Assembly (NCBI RefSeq): GCF_050908995.1
Contig: NC_135121.1
Location: 13,268,001-13,332,000 of the forward strand
DNA from: Andrena cerasifolii
Lineage: Eukaryota > Arthropoda > Insecta > Hymenoptera > Andrenidae
Reading direction: 5' to 3'
Length of the DNA: 64,000 bases
Shown here: positions 31,717 to 45,051 of the stretch, in pieces
How the letters are laid out: every line of letters starts with the position of its first letter
How positions within the stretch are numbered: position 1 is the stretch's first letter
Notes under the pieces: generated by a model
What the model was told of the DNA's origin: nothing
Database searches by the model: none
Seen by the model: only the letters and a program-made list of their open reading frames with translations
Program-made: the position numbers and the translations under genes

Positions 31717-34109
31717 TGGACGATCCCGACTGCATCAATTTAGCGGAGACAGCAGTAAATCGTTTTAATTGCATATTACGGGATCCAATTGGCTGTATCG
31801 CATTTCCTTCGGTATAATTCGACACTGAATAACGTGCGATGTAATAATATGATCTCATTACATTTTTTGCTCGACAGTAAAGGGCACGCGTCCAGTTAAT
31901 CGAATAAACGAACGAATGAATTATCGCTGCAACATCGTGCTCCCTTTGATCTGAAATTGAAAATTTTCATCCAACGCGATCGCCCATCATTTGCGCGGAA
32001 AGGGGAGGGAAAGTGAGAGACAGAGAGAGAGAGCAGGTGTCCACTCGCGTTCTTTCGAATCGAATTTGCAAATTATCAGATATTACTTTGATGCGTGTTA
32101 TCTGCTCCAGCGAGCGCGTGCCTTTCATCGCGCATGCAACGAGACATTCCCACTATTCCGATTCATTGGCCGGCGTAACGAGCCTCGAGCGTGCGAATCC
32201 ACCTTCGTAAATTACTTAGCGGTTGTAATTCACTTCCGCCGGGTAATAACGGAACGCGACGGCGGTTGTCTGGCTCGCCGGTACGCATTAAATGACAATT
32301 TACCCAAAAGCAGGTCCACCGGTTATTGCGGCAGCGTCGTCTCTTTCTCAATTTGACTTCCAACTTTCAATTATTCTTCTATCCGCCCAGAGTCCATCTC
32401 TTTCCCCGCAATCTGTGCCACTAAGGCGACGCTGCAGAGGGAACTACGAAGAAACGAGGAGGAAGGTAACGCATCGATGGCATTTCTTAAAAAATGCCCT
32501 GAATTTTGACGTTTCACCGCGCCAGCTCTAGATTTACGCGTGCAAGGTTACCGCCGCAACAAATGAATCCTTCGAGAGCGTAACCATGGGCTAATTAATT
32601 GCCTTCCCGATGTGTGGCGGGTGAACGTTGTTTACGGCACAAACAGGCCGGCTCTTATTAACACACGGCTCCCTTTGTGTCTTTTGCGCTGGATTTTAGA
32701 ATTAATCGCCTGCGAATGGCGATGGAAAGCGCCCGTCGCAAATCACGGGTAATTCGCGACGTACAGACCGTTACATATCATTACCATACCGGTAGGATAA
32801 CCGGAATAATTAGCGGGCGATAACGGGTGCGCGAGAGCAATAAATTGCCCTTTCGGGGTTTCATTTTATCTCGCGCGGCCGAGTGGTCCGAGGACAGACT
32901 AGAGAAAAAAGAACACATACGAAAAGCGCGGAATAGAGGCAAAAGGGCGAGGCAAAATGGCAAGTCACACGAATGCGCATCGACTCCGTTCATCCGAAGA
33001 CCGATTCGATTAATTTTTCGATTCCAACCGATTTTCGGGTCGATTGTACAGCGGAGAATGGGTTCCGCCACCCCGCTCGACTCACCCTCGATCTCTGCCC
33101 GTCCCGGCATATTCAGCCCCCGCCGAATTTCGTCTTAATGGCCGCGCGAGCCCCCGTAGCGTTTCATTTATCGCGAGACAGAAAACAGGAAGAAGGTAAA
33201 CGAGTTCAGTTAACCGAGTTGCAGAGCTGCAGGCCAATGCAGGCCGCTGGAAAATTACGGCTATTAATCGTAAAACTGTTTTCATTAGCTGGCTTCTTTT
33301 CTTCGCGAGGATAGGTATTGTTGCCGGGGACACGTTCCACGCTCCCACGCAATTTCGTTGGAGCCGAGAGTCGCGAAATCAGAGCTCCTGTCGCCGCGTC
33401 CGGCATTGTCCACGTTTTTTCCCCCCCGAAGCTTCCCTGTCCGCCTTCCGCGTAAATTAGATATGTGCGCGCGCTTGTTCAATCAAGTCGGTCTACGTAC
33501 ACACGGGGAGCGTTTTCGATATTCGCTTCATCGATTGAAGTCCTGCATCAATGGCCAGCGCGCGTCCGGCCGGTCGCCCGGGTCTATTGGAACGGGGACG
33601 TGGCAACAAGATTGCCAGCCGAGAAATATTTGCGCGATTTTTTTCCTAGACGAAAGCAGCGTAAATAACGTCCACGCCGGCCGGGTAGCTCGCGACCGGA
33701 GGGAAAGAGAGCAATGGATGGGAAGCGAAAATACTCTCGGATCAACCTACCGCCAACTGCTTCGTTTGCGCAGCGGAAAAACGAGCAGAACCGAGAGACC
33801 GGCAAGAAATACGAAGACAGTTTGTTCTCTTCGCTAAAGTATAAACAATAAGAGGGCAGAGGGCAAGATACAGGTGTATGAAGAATAAAGAGCCCTCATT
33901 TATCAAGCCGGCTACGAAATCCGGCAAGAACGACGACCGCGATTAGTTACGTACTGGTTGCGATGGGGGCTTGATAGTCCTCGAGGGGAGAATTTTACAG
34001 TGGAATGAGAACCGACTTTACGAATTCAAAGGACAGTGTCTTCAACGACGCATACATTTTCCATCACGTTCTCTTTTAGACTGAACACCGACTTGCAACG
34101 TCTTAAATT
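31717..34109. other. Non-coding DNA with a GA microsatellite
   Basis: An AG-rich run lies at about 32012-32035. Frames such as 33358-33837 (159 codons, plus) overlap minus-strand frames and show no domain. No mobile element is apparent. Confidence 0.45.
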
Positions 34110-34368
34110 ACACAGTTTCGATATGATTTATTATTAACGCAATTTAATTCTAATTCTAATTTCAATTTTATTAGTTCATCAGTTCTATTATTTTCTTGTA
34201 TTATTGTTTGTTTATTTAAGCCCCCTGGCTTTTCTTCTCTTTTCTTTTCTTTCGCATTGCTGCTTTGTTAACTTAATGAATTGTTTCACTGTAAACTAAA
34301 GGGTCTTTACCTGTGAATAAATAATAATAATAATTATTATTATTATTACTACTATTATTATTATAGTG
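34110..34368 (+). mobile_element. Possible LINE-type 3' tail ending in (AAT)n(ATT)n
   Basis: A T- and C-rich stretch (34130-34270) is followed by GGGTCTTTACCTGTGAATAA and then an AAT microsatellite. The order of parts copies that at 1592-1719. I interpret it as the 3' end of a 5'-truncated non-LTR retrotransposon. No coding sequence remains. The left border is a guess, and no duplication was found. Confidence 0.35.
34316..34365. repeat. Self-complementary AAT/ATT microsatellite
   Basis: AAT units (34316-34334) switch directly to ATT units (34334-34363), with two C substitutions. The two halves can pair, so it is likely to extrude or slip. It is probably the tail of the LINE-like copy. Confidence 0.85.
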
Positions 34369-35855
34369 ACACTGTTGGCAAGCCTAACTGTCTTCTATAA
34401 ACTAAACTAAAATATGTAAAACAAAACAAACATTACAAAAAGTTAGATATCTGCTCCCCGTTTCAACCTCCCCCGACTTCGATTTTTTACCGTCTCTTAG
34501 CCAAGTTGAATTTGATCGAATTTGAATGATTCCGGTTGAATTTCTGTCGCCGGAGGGTCGCGCTGGGGCGAGATGCATCGTCGTCGACAGGTGGAGGAAG
34601 CGTTGACAGACGTTTGCCGGTGTCAAAGCGGCCGACGCGAACGTGCAGGCCTTTGCACCGATTAGATAAGCGATCGCGTCGAAATTGCCGCGTGAAACAC
34701 GCAGCAACGACAACGACGGGGATAATGAAGGTAACCGCAGCGCCGAAATTACACTCGGGACGATAATCGAGTTAGCCTCGCATCGTTGTTCGCCCACAAA
34801 CGGCGCCGAGCTTTCCCTAAGCGAGCGATACCTTTCCCCAGAAACGAGGCGCACATTTTCCCCCGTCGCGAGTCAATTATCCGTGCGAACATTCTTCCTT
34901 GTTAGGTATCACTGCCGTGTTTAGCCAGCGACAGCACATGTTCCCGGTGCTATCGATCGTCTTAACCACCACCGTCCGCTGCTGCAACGAAAAGTATCTT
35001 AATACAGTAAGTACCGAACGTGATCTCTCGTTAACCTCGCCGGCAGTGAGCCTCGTTATTTCGCTGGCCGGTTAGTTTTTTTTTTCACCGGCGTTCACTT
35101 TTGCGAATTCCCGAAGCGGTCGGTGAAATTGCTTTCCCGCCGGAGAATTCGCGAAACGAGCGTCCGTGAAGGAGAATTACGCGCAGCGGTGGCGTTTTGT
35201 CCCCCGTCTGGAGTGGTTGAACGCGCGTGGCTCTCGAGCAGCGCGCGTTTAAGAGTTCCAAGGGCGCATAAATAGCGAGCTCGTTTGCTCCGAACGAGAG
35301 CCCCGCGTTCTGAAACTCGGCCCAAGAGGAGGCTCCCTCGCACGCTCCACTTTCCTCCCGCACAATATGCCTCTACCGCGCAAACTTTCCCAGAACCCGC
35401 GGACATATTTTTTCGTGGACACGTCGCGAGGCCGGGCCGCGTCTTAAATCATCCGGAGGTTCCTGGTACTCGGCGGGGTATCCGCGCGATTCGACTCGAG
35501 AAACGGAAGGGGAGGAGGCGAGGAGAAGCGAGGCGAAAGCTGGAGGATAAAGGGCGAACGAAGGAAACGGAAGGAGGAGAGAGGACCGCGCGCGGAGAAA
35601 CGAGACGTCGACAACCCTTTGGTTGCCAGCTTCCGAAACGGGGATGGAAGAAGAGGATCCCTGCCAGTTACGCCTGCCGGACACGCAACCTTCCATGAAT
35701 TATGATCGCGCAAACTTAGTCTCTATTAAAGTCATAAATTCCTGAATTCAATAACACGTCGGGCCCCGCCAGATACAACGCCCCCACTACTCGAACGCTT
35801 TTCATCTCTACGTACGCTCGATGCCCACTTTTCTGTCCACCCGAATCAACCCTTA
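34369..35855. other. Non-coding DNA
   Basis: A purine-rich belt lies at about 35495-35600 and produces long Arg/Glu/Lys-rich and Ser/Phe/Pro-rich frames on opposite strands. No recognisable gene or element is present. Confidence 0.45.
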
Positions 35856-36623
35856 GGGTAAAGTAGCCGAATATGACGGCCTCTCCTAATACGAGTCCCC
35901 GGCTTATCTCCGCTACAGAACTATTGAATGTCATAGCGATGCTGTTTCTTTACTAATTAACCGGGTATAAGTTGTTTTGTCCGCACAGTGGCGCTGTATA
36001 ATCAATTCAGCGTCTCGAGCAAGCACATATTTCTGAAATACGTAGTAGAGAGCTTTTGAAGTGGGTCGATTAACTTACAAATACCTCTAAACTGGTAAGT
36101 GTATAATGATTCTCACAAATACTGTTGTATAGTGCTTGCAATGGAGTTTAAGACTTACTAGTTGTATATCATATATAACCATATGAATATGAACATGCTA
36201 CTTAGTAGTTATCATGTTCGGTTTGTGGAGGAAAAAATAAAACACACAAACACACAAATTAATTGTTTGTTTATTAGAAATACTGATGATATATATTAAT
36301 ACTGAAAAATACACGTGCGTCTCTGAATGCACCCTTTTCGACCGCGATATTTATATTTTATAAAAGAAGAAAGAAAAAATAAGTTTCAGGAAAAAACAAA
36401 CTGGGTCTCACATTAGGAACCCATTTTTTTATCTGCTTATTTAAATGACTTTCGTTTTTATTTTATCACGAAGAGACCGAATTTTTGTTACAGTTCTTTC
36501 CAGTAGGTTGCTAAAGAATACACATTCTACTTTTAAAACGTGTATCGAATTTTAATAAAAGTGTTCTCAGTCACGAGTTATGATGATTTTAAGAAATGGG
36601 TCTCATATTCGGCTACTTTACCC
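35856..36623. mobile_element. Inverted-repeat element, probably TA-inserting (768 bp)
   Basis: The left end GGGTAAAGTAGCCGAATATG is repeated as the exact reverse complement at the right end. A TA precedes the left end (35854-35855). The right side has TG in that place, possibly TA after one mutation. The interior is AT-rich from about 36020 on and has no transposase frame. The GGGTAA start and TA border resemble the ends of the element at 9004-10047. Tc1/mariner-type is the best guess. Confidence 0.65.
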
Positions 36624-38835
36624 TGCCGATCTCACCTGTCACGGTTATAATCCTCCACTTTCTAGGTTGGAGGCTCCCAACAAGCACCGCCGCCGTCGCG
36701 ATCTGACAAATGGCCGCAAGCTGGAATTCGGTAGTAATCCATTCGTCGTTACGTCTCTGCTCTAGCAGTCTGTCGAATATCGATATCGTTTCTGGCAGGT
36801 TGCCTTTTGATGGGGAACGCCTGGCCAACGGAGCTTCGTCGTTTCTTCAAGCAGGAGTTAGGCTGCTCCCGATATCTGGATTTCTCCAATTCGAGATGAC
36901 GATACAGCAACGCCACTGTTTTCTGGCGCCCATTCGGCTTGGCTCCTCGAACGATTCGACTTGCAGCGACTACTCGGCCGCCGGTGGCAGTCGCAACGTT
37001 GATTGCGCCGCGCCGTGTAGAGCGCAGACGTATTATCGCTTGCAGTAGCAGTTTCTGATCTCCTTTACAGATTACACCCTCGAAACTTCGACAGTTAGCA
37101 TCGCGATAAATTATAGAGCGCAGTCAAGAACCGCGCTCCTCGACGCGCAAGTATCCCAGCCGCTGCGCTGTTACGACTCGCGAGCATTACCCTTCCCGCA
37201 ACACGCGCGCCAATGTTCCGAATGATGCACTGCCGAAGTTCCCAACTTTTCGGCGATGAATCTTAATTCGAGCAGGGTGTTGCCCTGCCACATAACCGTA
37301 AAGCCGGCTCGCGCCGCGGCGGGAGTCGTAAGCAACGAACAGCCGGGAAAATCGAAACGCGGTTGGCCCGCGATCCCCGTCATTACAGGGAATTTAGTCC
37401 CGGGGAGCGTGAAAACGTTCTATTTGCCGTACTCTGCGGGACGTTTTATTGGATTAAACGAGATACATCCGACAGCGGTTCAAAATACCAGGAACAGCGC
37501 GTTTCGATTCCGTGGGACGAAATCGCGTGACCAGCTACCCCCCCAGTTCATTAGCCCGTATCTCGTTAACTGAGCTATGCTCGCTGCATAAATTCCGCCG
37601 CAACAACAGCCATTCCTGGCGTGGCAAGTTTACGCGAAGGAGTTGCGTTCGCGCTGCGGTTAATCCAGTTAACGCGAGTCCAAAGAAATTCAAACAGCTT
37701 TCGGGAATTAAGACGGGAGCCAAAGAGATTTTTACCGGAGAGATTTAGGGGTAACGAGGCTACGAGAATCTCAAGTTCTATCTGGCAGTTCTATAAAAAA
37801 AAAATAAATGCTACCCATTCCGATGCCATCGAAACGGGGCAGAGCTCGCAGCTTAAACTCCTTGCTTATTTACAACAGGACAGCCAGCATCGATCCGCGA
37901 GGAGAAAGATTTTCTTGGACGGTCTCGCGAGCAATAACCAGCGCAGAGGAACGTTTTCTTTGGCCGTACATTATCGATTTCGCTTTAGCCCAGCGCGAAC
38001 TGTCGGGAATCGTAGCTGCGCGCGCTTATAAATTCGATGGTTAACAATGACGCGATAAATCGCGGATCACGGGCCGTTATAATTTCCGGAATTTCGCAGC
38101 CGTCGATCAGGAGTCGCTCCCTCATTCCGGGATTCATCGCGTCAATGCGAAATTCGCGCGTGTTAACGACGCCGTGGAAGACGACGGCTAATGGTTCGGT
38201 CGCTTCGTGCAGCTTCCATAAACAAATGCGGCTATAAGACAACTGACTCAAGGAATACGAGAAGACGGGGCGGATATTCGCCGAACATATCTGCTCTGCC
38301 GTGCAACGATAACGGACCCGCGTTAATTGCGGCGCTAATGCTTCTCGTCCGCGGTCGTAACATCTCTCCGGATGCAACGGGACGTTCGGAGGTTTATCGA
38401 GACACGGTTACGAGCGAGTGTATGGCTCGTGTTAGAGCCAGGAATTTTTCCGACCGCTATATCCCACTTTCCTGTCTCTCGCTCGTTCCTCGAAAGTTTG
38501 TAAGCTGTCGCCTGTGAAAGATGTCGGTACGTATCGCATGAAATATTCGGGGCGCAGCTATTTCCATACATTAGTAGCGTCTCTGGCGTACGGAATTCTC
38601 GCGATAAAATCTGGATTTCCGGTGCTCGTGCAGCGAAGAAAACGGAGGAATTCCCAGCGGGCTCTCCCACCCCCCGATTTCGGGTGAAGCCAGCCGGCAG
38701 TTGAAACGCGACGGACAAATTACGGCGGTCTTTGTTTCCGTTGCGTTCGCTTTGACGGTCGAACGCTGTTTGACCAGAGGAAAAATGGTCGCGACGCAAA
38801 CTCGGGGAGGTCCGGGGGTGGTGAAGTGAAACCGG
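36624..38835. other. Non-coding DNA
   Basis: I see no gene or element. Many overlapping frames on both strands, up to 154 codons (minus 38335-38799), carry no domain. Confidence 0.45.
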
Positions 38836-38868
38836 TATAAAGCAGAACGCGTGGCTACGCTTTCAGCA
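38836..38868 (+). promoter_or_regulatory. Possible TATA/initiator core promoter
   Basis: TATAAAG at 38836 is followed by TTTCAGCA with the initiator A at 38865, giving about 29 bp between them, a usual arthropod spacing. The DNA downstream is GC-rich and has an open frame to 39094 but no in-frame ATG. Such pairs also arise by chance in 64 kb, so this is only a candidate. Confidence 0.2.
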
Positions 38869-41800
38869 CAGCAGTTTGGACTTGGCGCGGCGACGTGTTG
38901 CCACCCTGCCCGCGACCAACGGCGAGCACGTTCAAGCGTTTCGATCGCGATCGGTCGTCCATATTTCCCTGCCCGGCTCCCCGTGTTCCCTTCTTCTCGA
39001 GGGTCCGCGGAACGGCGCCTTTGCCACGGAGACGGAGGGTGAAGGTCCGAGGGGAAGCGAAATTGAAAAATTCAAACGGGCTGCCCGCTGCTGACTGCGA
39101 ACACGAGTTGGTGGCTTAAAAGTGAATGCTAGCCGATGTTACTTTCCGCTTCAGAGTTCTCGCTCGAGCGGACCGACGGAAAATCCTCGAAGGTATAGCC
39201 GGCGCCGCGTAACCGGATACACGGGAATCGCCAGTGCTATATGTCGCCCTGGCAAACTGATGAAATCTCGCGAAAACTGCTACGAAGCACGGGGGTGAAT
39301 CGACCGAGAGAATTCAGTGAACGGGTCGAATCGAAAGGTCGCGGTTTCCACTCTCCAGACGACAGTTTATTTAGAGGGTTGCTAGGAGGTTGTAAAGCAA
39401 AGAGGGAAAGAGGCAGGGAAAGTCGTCGGGTTTACCTATGGGATTTCTTCCCGGCCATTACGCGGCGGAGGCAAATACCGTAACACCGAAATTGTCCGAT
39501 GGCAATGGAGAGGTGAGTATGTACAGACTTTGAACGGAACACGCGGCAGATAATCGAGGATAGATTTTCGCTTCGTTAAGATCGGACAAAGGCTGATGTC
39601 CAGGTCGTTGTAAAATTGTTCGCGTGACAGGGGAAGATTGAGAACCATTGTTGGAGATTTATACAGACACAGGCGAGAAGGCGTACAGTGCCTGTGCAAC
39701 TAATTAATGGCACAACGAGCGCCCGGCTCAACTACACTCGTCACTCTTTCCGCTCGTACAGCATACGCGCGCACTTGTGCCAGATTAGATGGAGTAGTTC
39801 AGTGTTTTTTTTTTCTTCTTTCCCTCGGCCTCTGACGCAGGTCCCTCCTCCCGTTTCCACGTCTCCCTCCTGTTTCCTTTATTCCTTACACACAGGCGAA
39901 ACCACCCCCGTGACGTGGTTATTTCTAACGAACGACCACTCCAATTCTGCCCCGGCTGAATCCTGTCGAAGCTTCAAACTTATTTCTCGCGGCGCTCTCA
40001 CGCGCGAATACAGCTGCTGGAGAAGCGACGGATTAACGGGGAGCAATAAAGAACTTAACAAGATTCGTCAGATATCACGCCGAGCGAACGCCTAGCAGAC
40101 GGGGAACGTTCCAGCTGAAGGTATCCGGCGCTGCTCCAGAAGATATTTGTTGTTACCCGCGCTCCGACGGTCTAACGTCCGATACGGACGTACTTCCTCT
40201 TTGGAAACGTAAACGTTCCGTTCGAAAGCAAACGCTGTACCGCGGCGAGAAACGAAAAAACGGCCGCTTAGACTAACAAATCGGCAAGATTTCGAGCAGT
40301 CCAGGCCCATCCGTGGGGAATTCGAAAGTAAAGCTGGTACATCGTTCGAGTCGGTCGCGGCCCTCGGCTCTCGGCTCCTCGACAACCTACCGGATTACCA
40401 TAATTCCAAAGCTTTTCTTCTTATCCGGCACTTTTCGAGCGACAGTCGCAGGAACTTTGCGAAGATGCAAAAGGTCGCCGTAAGAGCGGGCGGATAGAAA
40501 AGATGAACGGAGGAGGGGATGGAAAAAAAAAGCGCGAGGAAGGTTCGAGACTTCACCTCGTTCTCGTAATCCATTTCTCCTTCGGTGGCCGAAGGAACGA
40601 AAGAGGATCGTGGCCGAAAGCGCGACAAAACTTTCCCACGCGAACGCCGGGGGATGGTCTTTGATAAATGGCGAATATACGCTCTGCCCCCGTCCCTCCG
40701 ACGAAATTTAGCCCGTAATCCGGCCAGGATCGTCCACCTCCTTCCTTCCCTCCGTAATTTGCAAAAACTTCGTAGCAAACGTTTTGCAGCTCGCACGGCT
40801 CGGAAGGGATGAGCGGAAAAACCGCGAGACATCGGCGAGCGCGTCCCCGTAGACAAGCTTTTACGCTCCGTTCCTCTGCACGATCTTCTCCGGCGATTAG
40901 AGGAGGGTGCGTTCGAGAATCGATGGATCGCTAGCAAAAAATAAACGGCGTGGTATTAAGAATACCAGATCTCGTTCTTCCAGCCGTGGTATCGGGGGAG
41001 GCTGCGAACGGGGAGAACATTTTTGCCAGTGTACTATGGTTGAAATTGTTTGAGAAGCAAAGCGCTGCGCGGTGAGTTTCCCTCTAAATGCCGGAAATCG
41101 TCCGAAACGCAACAACTCGTTACGAGGCTTGGCTCCTCCACTTCCCGGCGTTTAAACCCTGAACGAGGATTTGCCGGGGCAAAGAAATATTTTTTGCCCG
41201 CGGATCCCTCGCGCGTCACCTCGCCCACGTTGATTCGTCCCGGGTAGCCCCTTAATTAAAAGCGGAAATGACGTCTGGACGCGGGGCAAAAAGGCAGCCC
41301 CGACCCCGGCTCGCGGTCCTCGACCACCAAATTACACACAACCGAGTGAATCGCGCGCACCTTCCGCCGGGCCGGGGCTTTTTCGATCGAATTAAACAGA
41401 GGGCTACGCGTTTAATTACATCTCGCCCGCGTCGAATCTTCCTTCCGTCTTCCCGCTCGCTTCCGCCGCGCCGCTGTTCCGACGCGCTTCACTCTTCAGC
41501 CAGACCTCTCCCCTATTAATATTAATATTCCACGAACGCGGCAGGGCGGTGCACACGCTAGCCGGCGCTAAATATTCAATTTAATGACTGCGAGGCTCGC
41601 GCGTAAAACCGTGAACTGTAACGATAATATAACGGCTATTCAGCGCTCCGTCCAGCGTCCGAAAGGTAAAAGGTTTATGCGGAATTCTGCGGCTGTGATT
41701 ATAACCGGACGGGTTATATCCTGTGGCACTGTGATTTTCCCCTTTCAAGCTCGATATGCTTTCAGCTTTCCTGACGTACAATTTAGAGCAAGCTGCTTCT

Positions 41801-44800
41801 CTGTTATCAACCGATCGATTTAAAGGACGTATCACTGCGAGAAGATCGTTCTGGACCGATTGGAACAGTAGGAAACGAGGGGATAGGCAACGAACCAGAC
41901 AGACGTCCGTCCAAGTTTCAGTTAAGCTAAAGTGGATTAGACCAGGTCGAAGAAAGGCGTCGGCGGGAAAGTATTAATTCTAGAGACTGCCGATGGAGTA
42001 GTTGCTGGTAGGAAGCTGGTTCGAAAGCAATTGCCGCTTGCTCGTCTACGAGATTATACAGATGCTCGATGTTTCTGCAACGATCTTGGCTAGCGATCAC
42101 CTGTTTCGTCTGCTTCATATGGAAACGCCAGGGGATGGAGCACAGAAACTAGCTTCGATTGCGAGTGGAGAAGAGCTATCCGCGTGTACACGTTTAACCG
42201 CAACTTGGTCAACGAAAGTGCCTCTTCATTACCATGTTACCATGCAGCGCCGCTTCTAACGAGCTTGCCCTCGTGTTTCCTCACTCTTGGCTAACGTTTA
42301 AGTACTCAATCCTCTGGTTAGCGCCATCGGCGCCTGTCGCGGGTAGCACTGACCGCTATCACTTGTGTTTTCTCTGGGAATTTGCCGAACACCCGTGACG
42401 GATAGCGTTCTCTATTTTGCTTCGAATTTCCCGTGAATTTAACCAACGTCTCCGAAGCGAGACGACAAGTGGTGTAACCGGAGCGGCAGCGGCGGAACAC
42501 GAAGGCGGGATCGTCGATAGTATCGTAATCGTTCCACTTGCCCGACGTCTCAAGGTTCCGTCCCGTTCTCGTTGCCCTTGTAAACGCTACCCTGCGATTC
42601 CAGTCACGAACGCTTCGCTCCGGTCCAGTGATCTGCTAAAACAATAGGATCGCCTATCGTCCACGACGTTATCGTAAATACTTCGCGAACTCGAACACAC
42701 CGTTCGCTTCGAACGCGAGTTGCGCTAGGCGGACTGTCGCGGCGGCCACTCGAGACACAGGAAATTAATTACCGCGCCAGCAGAAGGCAAGCGACCCATG
42801 AACACTTTAGACATTCTTTCCGCGTGGTCTTTGTTAATGACGAGACAAAGGGAAGATTAATACTTCCGCGCAACCGTTGCCGGCAGGGGCGCGCTCGAGG
42901 CAAGAATTTCAAGCCGTTTCGAGCATCAATCAGCGATACAAATTCTTGAGAACCTTCTGAATCGTCAAAGAGACTTAAAGATCTATGAAGGTCTTTCAGA
43001 ACGTCTCTGGACACGAATGACATTCGACGAGTCCATCGATGTGCAAATAGGATCTATGAGAAAGATATTTGAATTAAGATATTTGTGGAAAAGAAGATAT
43101 TCACTCTGACTAGTTCGTGGGCATAAAATGCTGAGCAACGACTGCAGGCTTCTCGACAGCGACGCTCTCGAACAGGCAACTGAATTATACTTGGCAAACT
43201 ATACCGCCGCCCATCCTTTACCGAGAGAAATTAATTATTCCACTTTCCCTCCTCTTCGATCGTTAATGAGCTTCGCGTGAGCGGAGTGCGAACACTTTAA
43301 GCTGCCATAACGAGCAGTCTTCCGGCTCGCTCGGTTTTCATTCGTCCCCTTATAGTCTAGCCGCGACCCTTTTAGGTCGGCCTGCTCGCACGCGTACACC
43401 AGCCAGTGTGTGAGGCCAAGGAATTTTTCAGGTACCTCGTTCATTTCACGGAGCTTTCTCCTCTCCCTTCCGACCGCCTCCTTTTTCTCCACCCTTCCAT
43501 ACCGCACAGCTCCGCGCTCCCCGGCCAACGAAAAGCTTTTCATTTTGCCCATTAGTCTAACGTTCGAGACGCTAAATACAATGGAGGCGATGAATGGAAA
43601 AGAGGCCCCCCCCGAGTCTACCCGGAGCTCTCCACCCGTGCAAATTGGCCCGACTTCGCTTCACTTCCATCCCTTTCCCGAGCCTTCGATTTCGTCTAAA
43701 AGATAAACTAGTCCGACCATCCGATGGATAGCACTCCCCGCGAAGCCCGCCTTCCTATTGCTATAGAGCGTCGTTCCAGGCAAAGATTATTCGATGGAAT
43801 CCGGGGAATCGCGCAACTATCCCGAGGATCAAGCTGCGCTACGCGAGCAACAATCTTAAGAATTCCAGTTAAAAGTAATAAATGTTCGTTCGAGCAGCAG
43901 CGGCTCGGCCGCTTGGCTACCGATCATCTTTAAAGGAAACCCGAGTTTCGCAGCCGAACGCAAAGAAATTCTGCGAGACTGCTGCCTACATCATTTGCCG
44001 CCAGTGATTCCCTGCAGTTCTCGAAGTTAGTAGGGCGGCTTTTTCCTGCGTCTCTTCGAAATTTTAGCGGCAAATCCGTGCCAAGTTCACCCTAAAACGT
44101 TCGACGTCCATTAAAATGTTTTCCAACGGCCCTTTGCATTGCTTTTAAAGTTTTCCCCTGGCCGGCCGCGCGACTGTTTGCCGTGGAATTTGTCGCGCGA
44201 CTGGCTTGCATCGAATCCAGCCGCGAATCAGGGAATTACTTTCGCCTTTTATTCAAATCGCGCACGCGTCACATCGGTGAAGCGTTAATCAACCGATCGA
44301 TTTGTTCGTAACGTCATTTGTAATCGGGAGCAACTGTGCGGCCAGAGCGGCCGACATACCCGCGCCATACCCGGCATTAATTCGCGCCCGAAAAGATTCA
44401 TTTGCGAGAAAATAATTTGCCCGTTGTACGTTACAATGGGCCAATCGATGATCAGAATCCCGCCCGCCTGCGTCTCCGTGGTGTCGATGCGACCGACGAC
44501 AAACGTTCATCGGGAGTAAAATATGATTCCGCCCTGTAAAACGTGTTTCGCGCGACTGGCAATTTGTTTGTTCGGCAAACAGCCGACGGATGCTCGACTA
44601 ACGACCAGCATTCGTGGCGGCGACAATTATGCCCGGCTCATTCTCGCGGCACGTTCCAGCGTGCCTCCATCGAGATTTTTGTCGCGTGTGCGGCCAAACG
44701 GAATCCACCCACCGTAAAGGGCGTTACATGCAAACGGCGTGGACGTAAATTTTAATGCCGTATGCATGAGTGACGACGCACACGCTCGTCCTGAATCCAT

Positions 44801-44959
44801 TAGCGACCGCTTTGCGCCGCAGGCATTACCTTTCGCAGCGTAATTCTTCTGAAAATATGTTGAACGGGAAAATATAGGTATCGTACTATTTAGATAATCT
44901 GAGAGAAACAGAAGCACGCGCTGTTTTTGTAAGGCATTGCGTTCGATAACGAAGAATGT
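38869..44959. other. Long single-copy non-coding stretch
   Basis: Six kilobases of CpG-rich DNA show no recognisable gene, RNA or mobile element. The largest frame, minus 40395-40937 (180 codons), is Arg/Ser-rich without a domain. A short ATTAATATTAATATT run lies at about 41515-41529. Three AAGATATT words recur at 43066-43101. Confidence 0.45.
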
Positions 44960-44961
44960 TA

Positions 44962-45049
44962 CAGTAAATTCTCGCTATGCGCTCATCTCAACTATGCGTT
45001 AAGTGCTCATCGCCAGTCTCGAGAGTGAGCTCATAGAGAGAGTTTACTG
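44962..45049. mobile_element. Tiny pogo/Tigger-like foldback MITE (88 bp)
   Basis: The left end CAGTAAATTCTCGCTATG and the reverse complement of the right end, CAGTAAACTCTCTCTATG, are near-identical. TA lies outside each end (44960-44961 and 45050-45051). CAGT termini with TA duplication are characteristic of pogo/Tigger-type elements. Complementary GCTCA words continue the pairing inward. It has no coding capacity. It may instead be the left end of a longer AT-rich element reaching to about 45660. Confidence 0.6.
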
Positions 45050-45051
45050 TA

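Noticed and set aside
35984..35990. An extra CACAGTG heptamer inside the element at 35856-36623
   Set aside because: No matching inverted end and no 5-bp duplication were found, so a single heptamer is taken as chance.
38876..39094. Open frame with codon-like GC-rich third positions downstream of the TATA/initiator pair
   Set aside because: It begins at a TTG and contains no in-frame ATG, so it cannot be a simple first coding exon. No protein was recognised.
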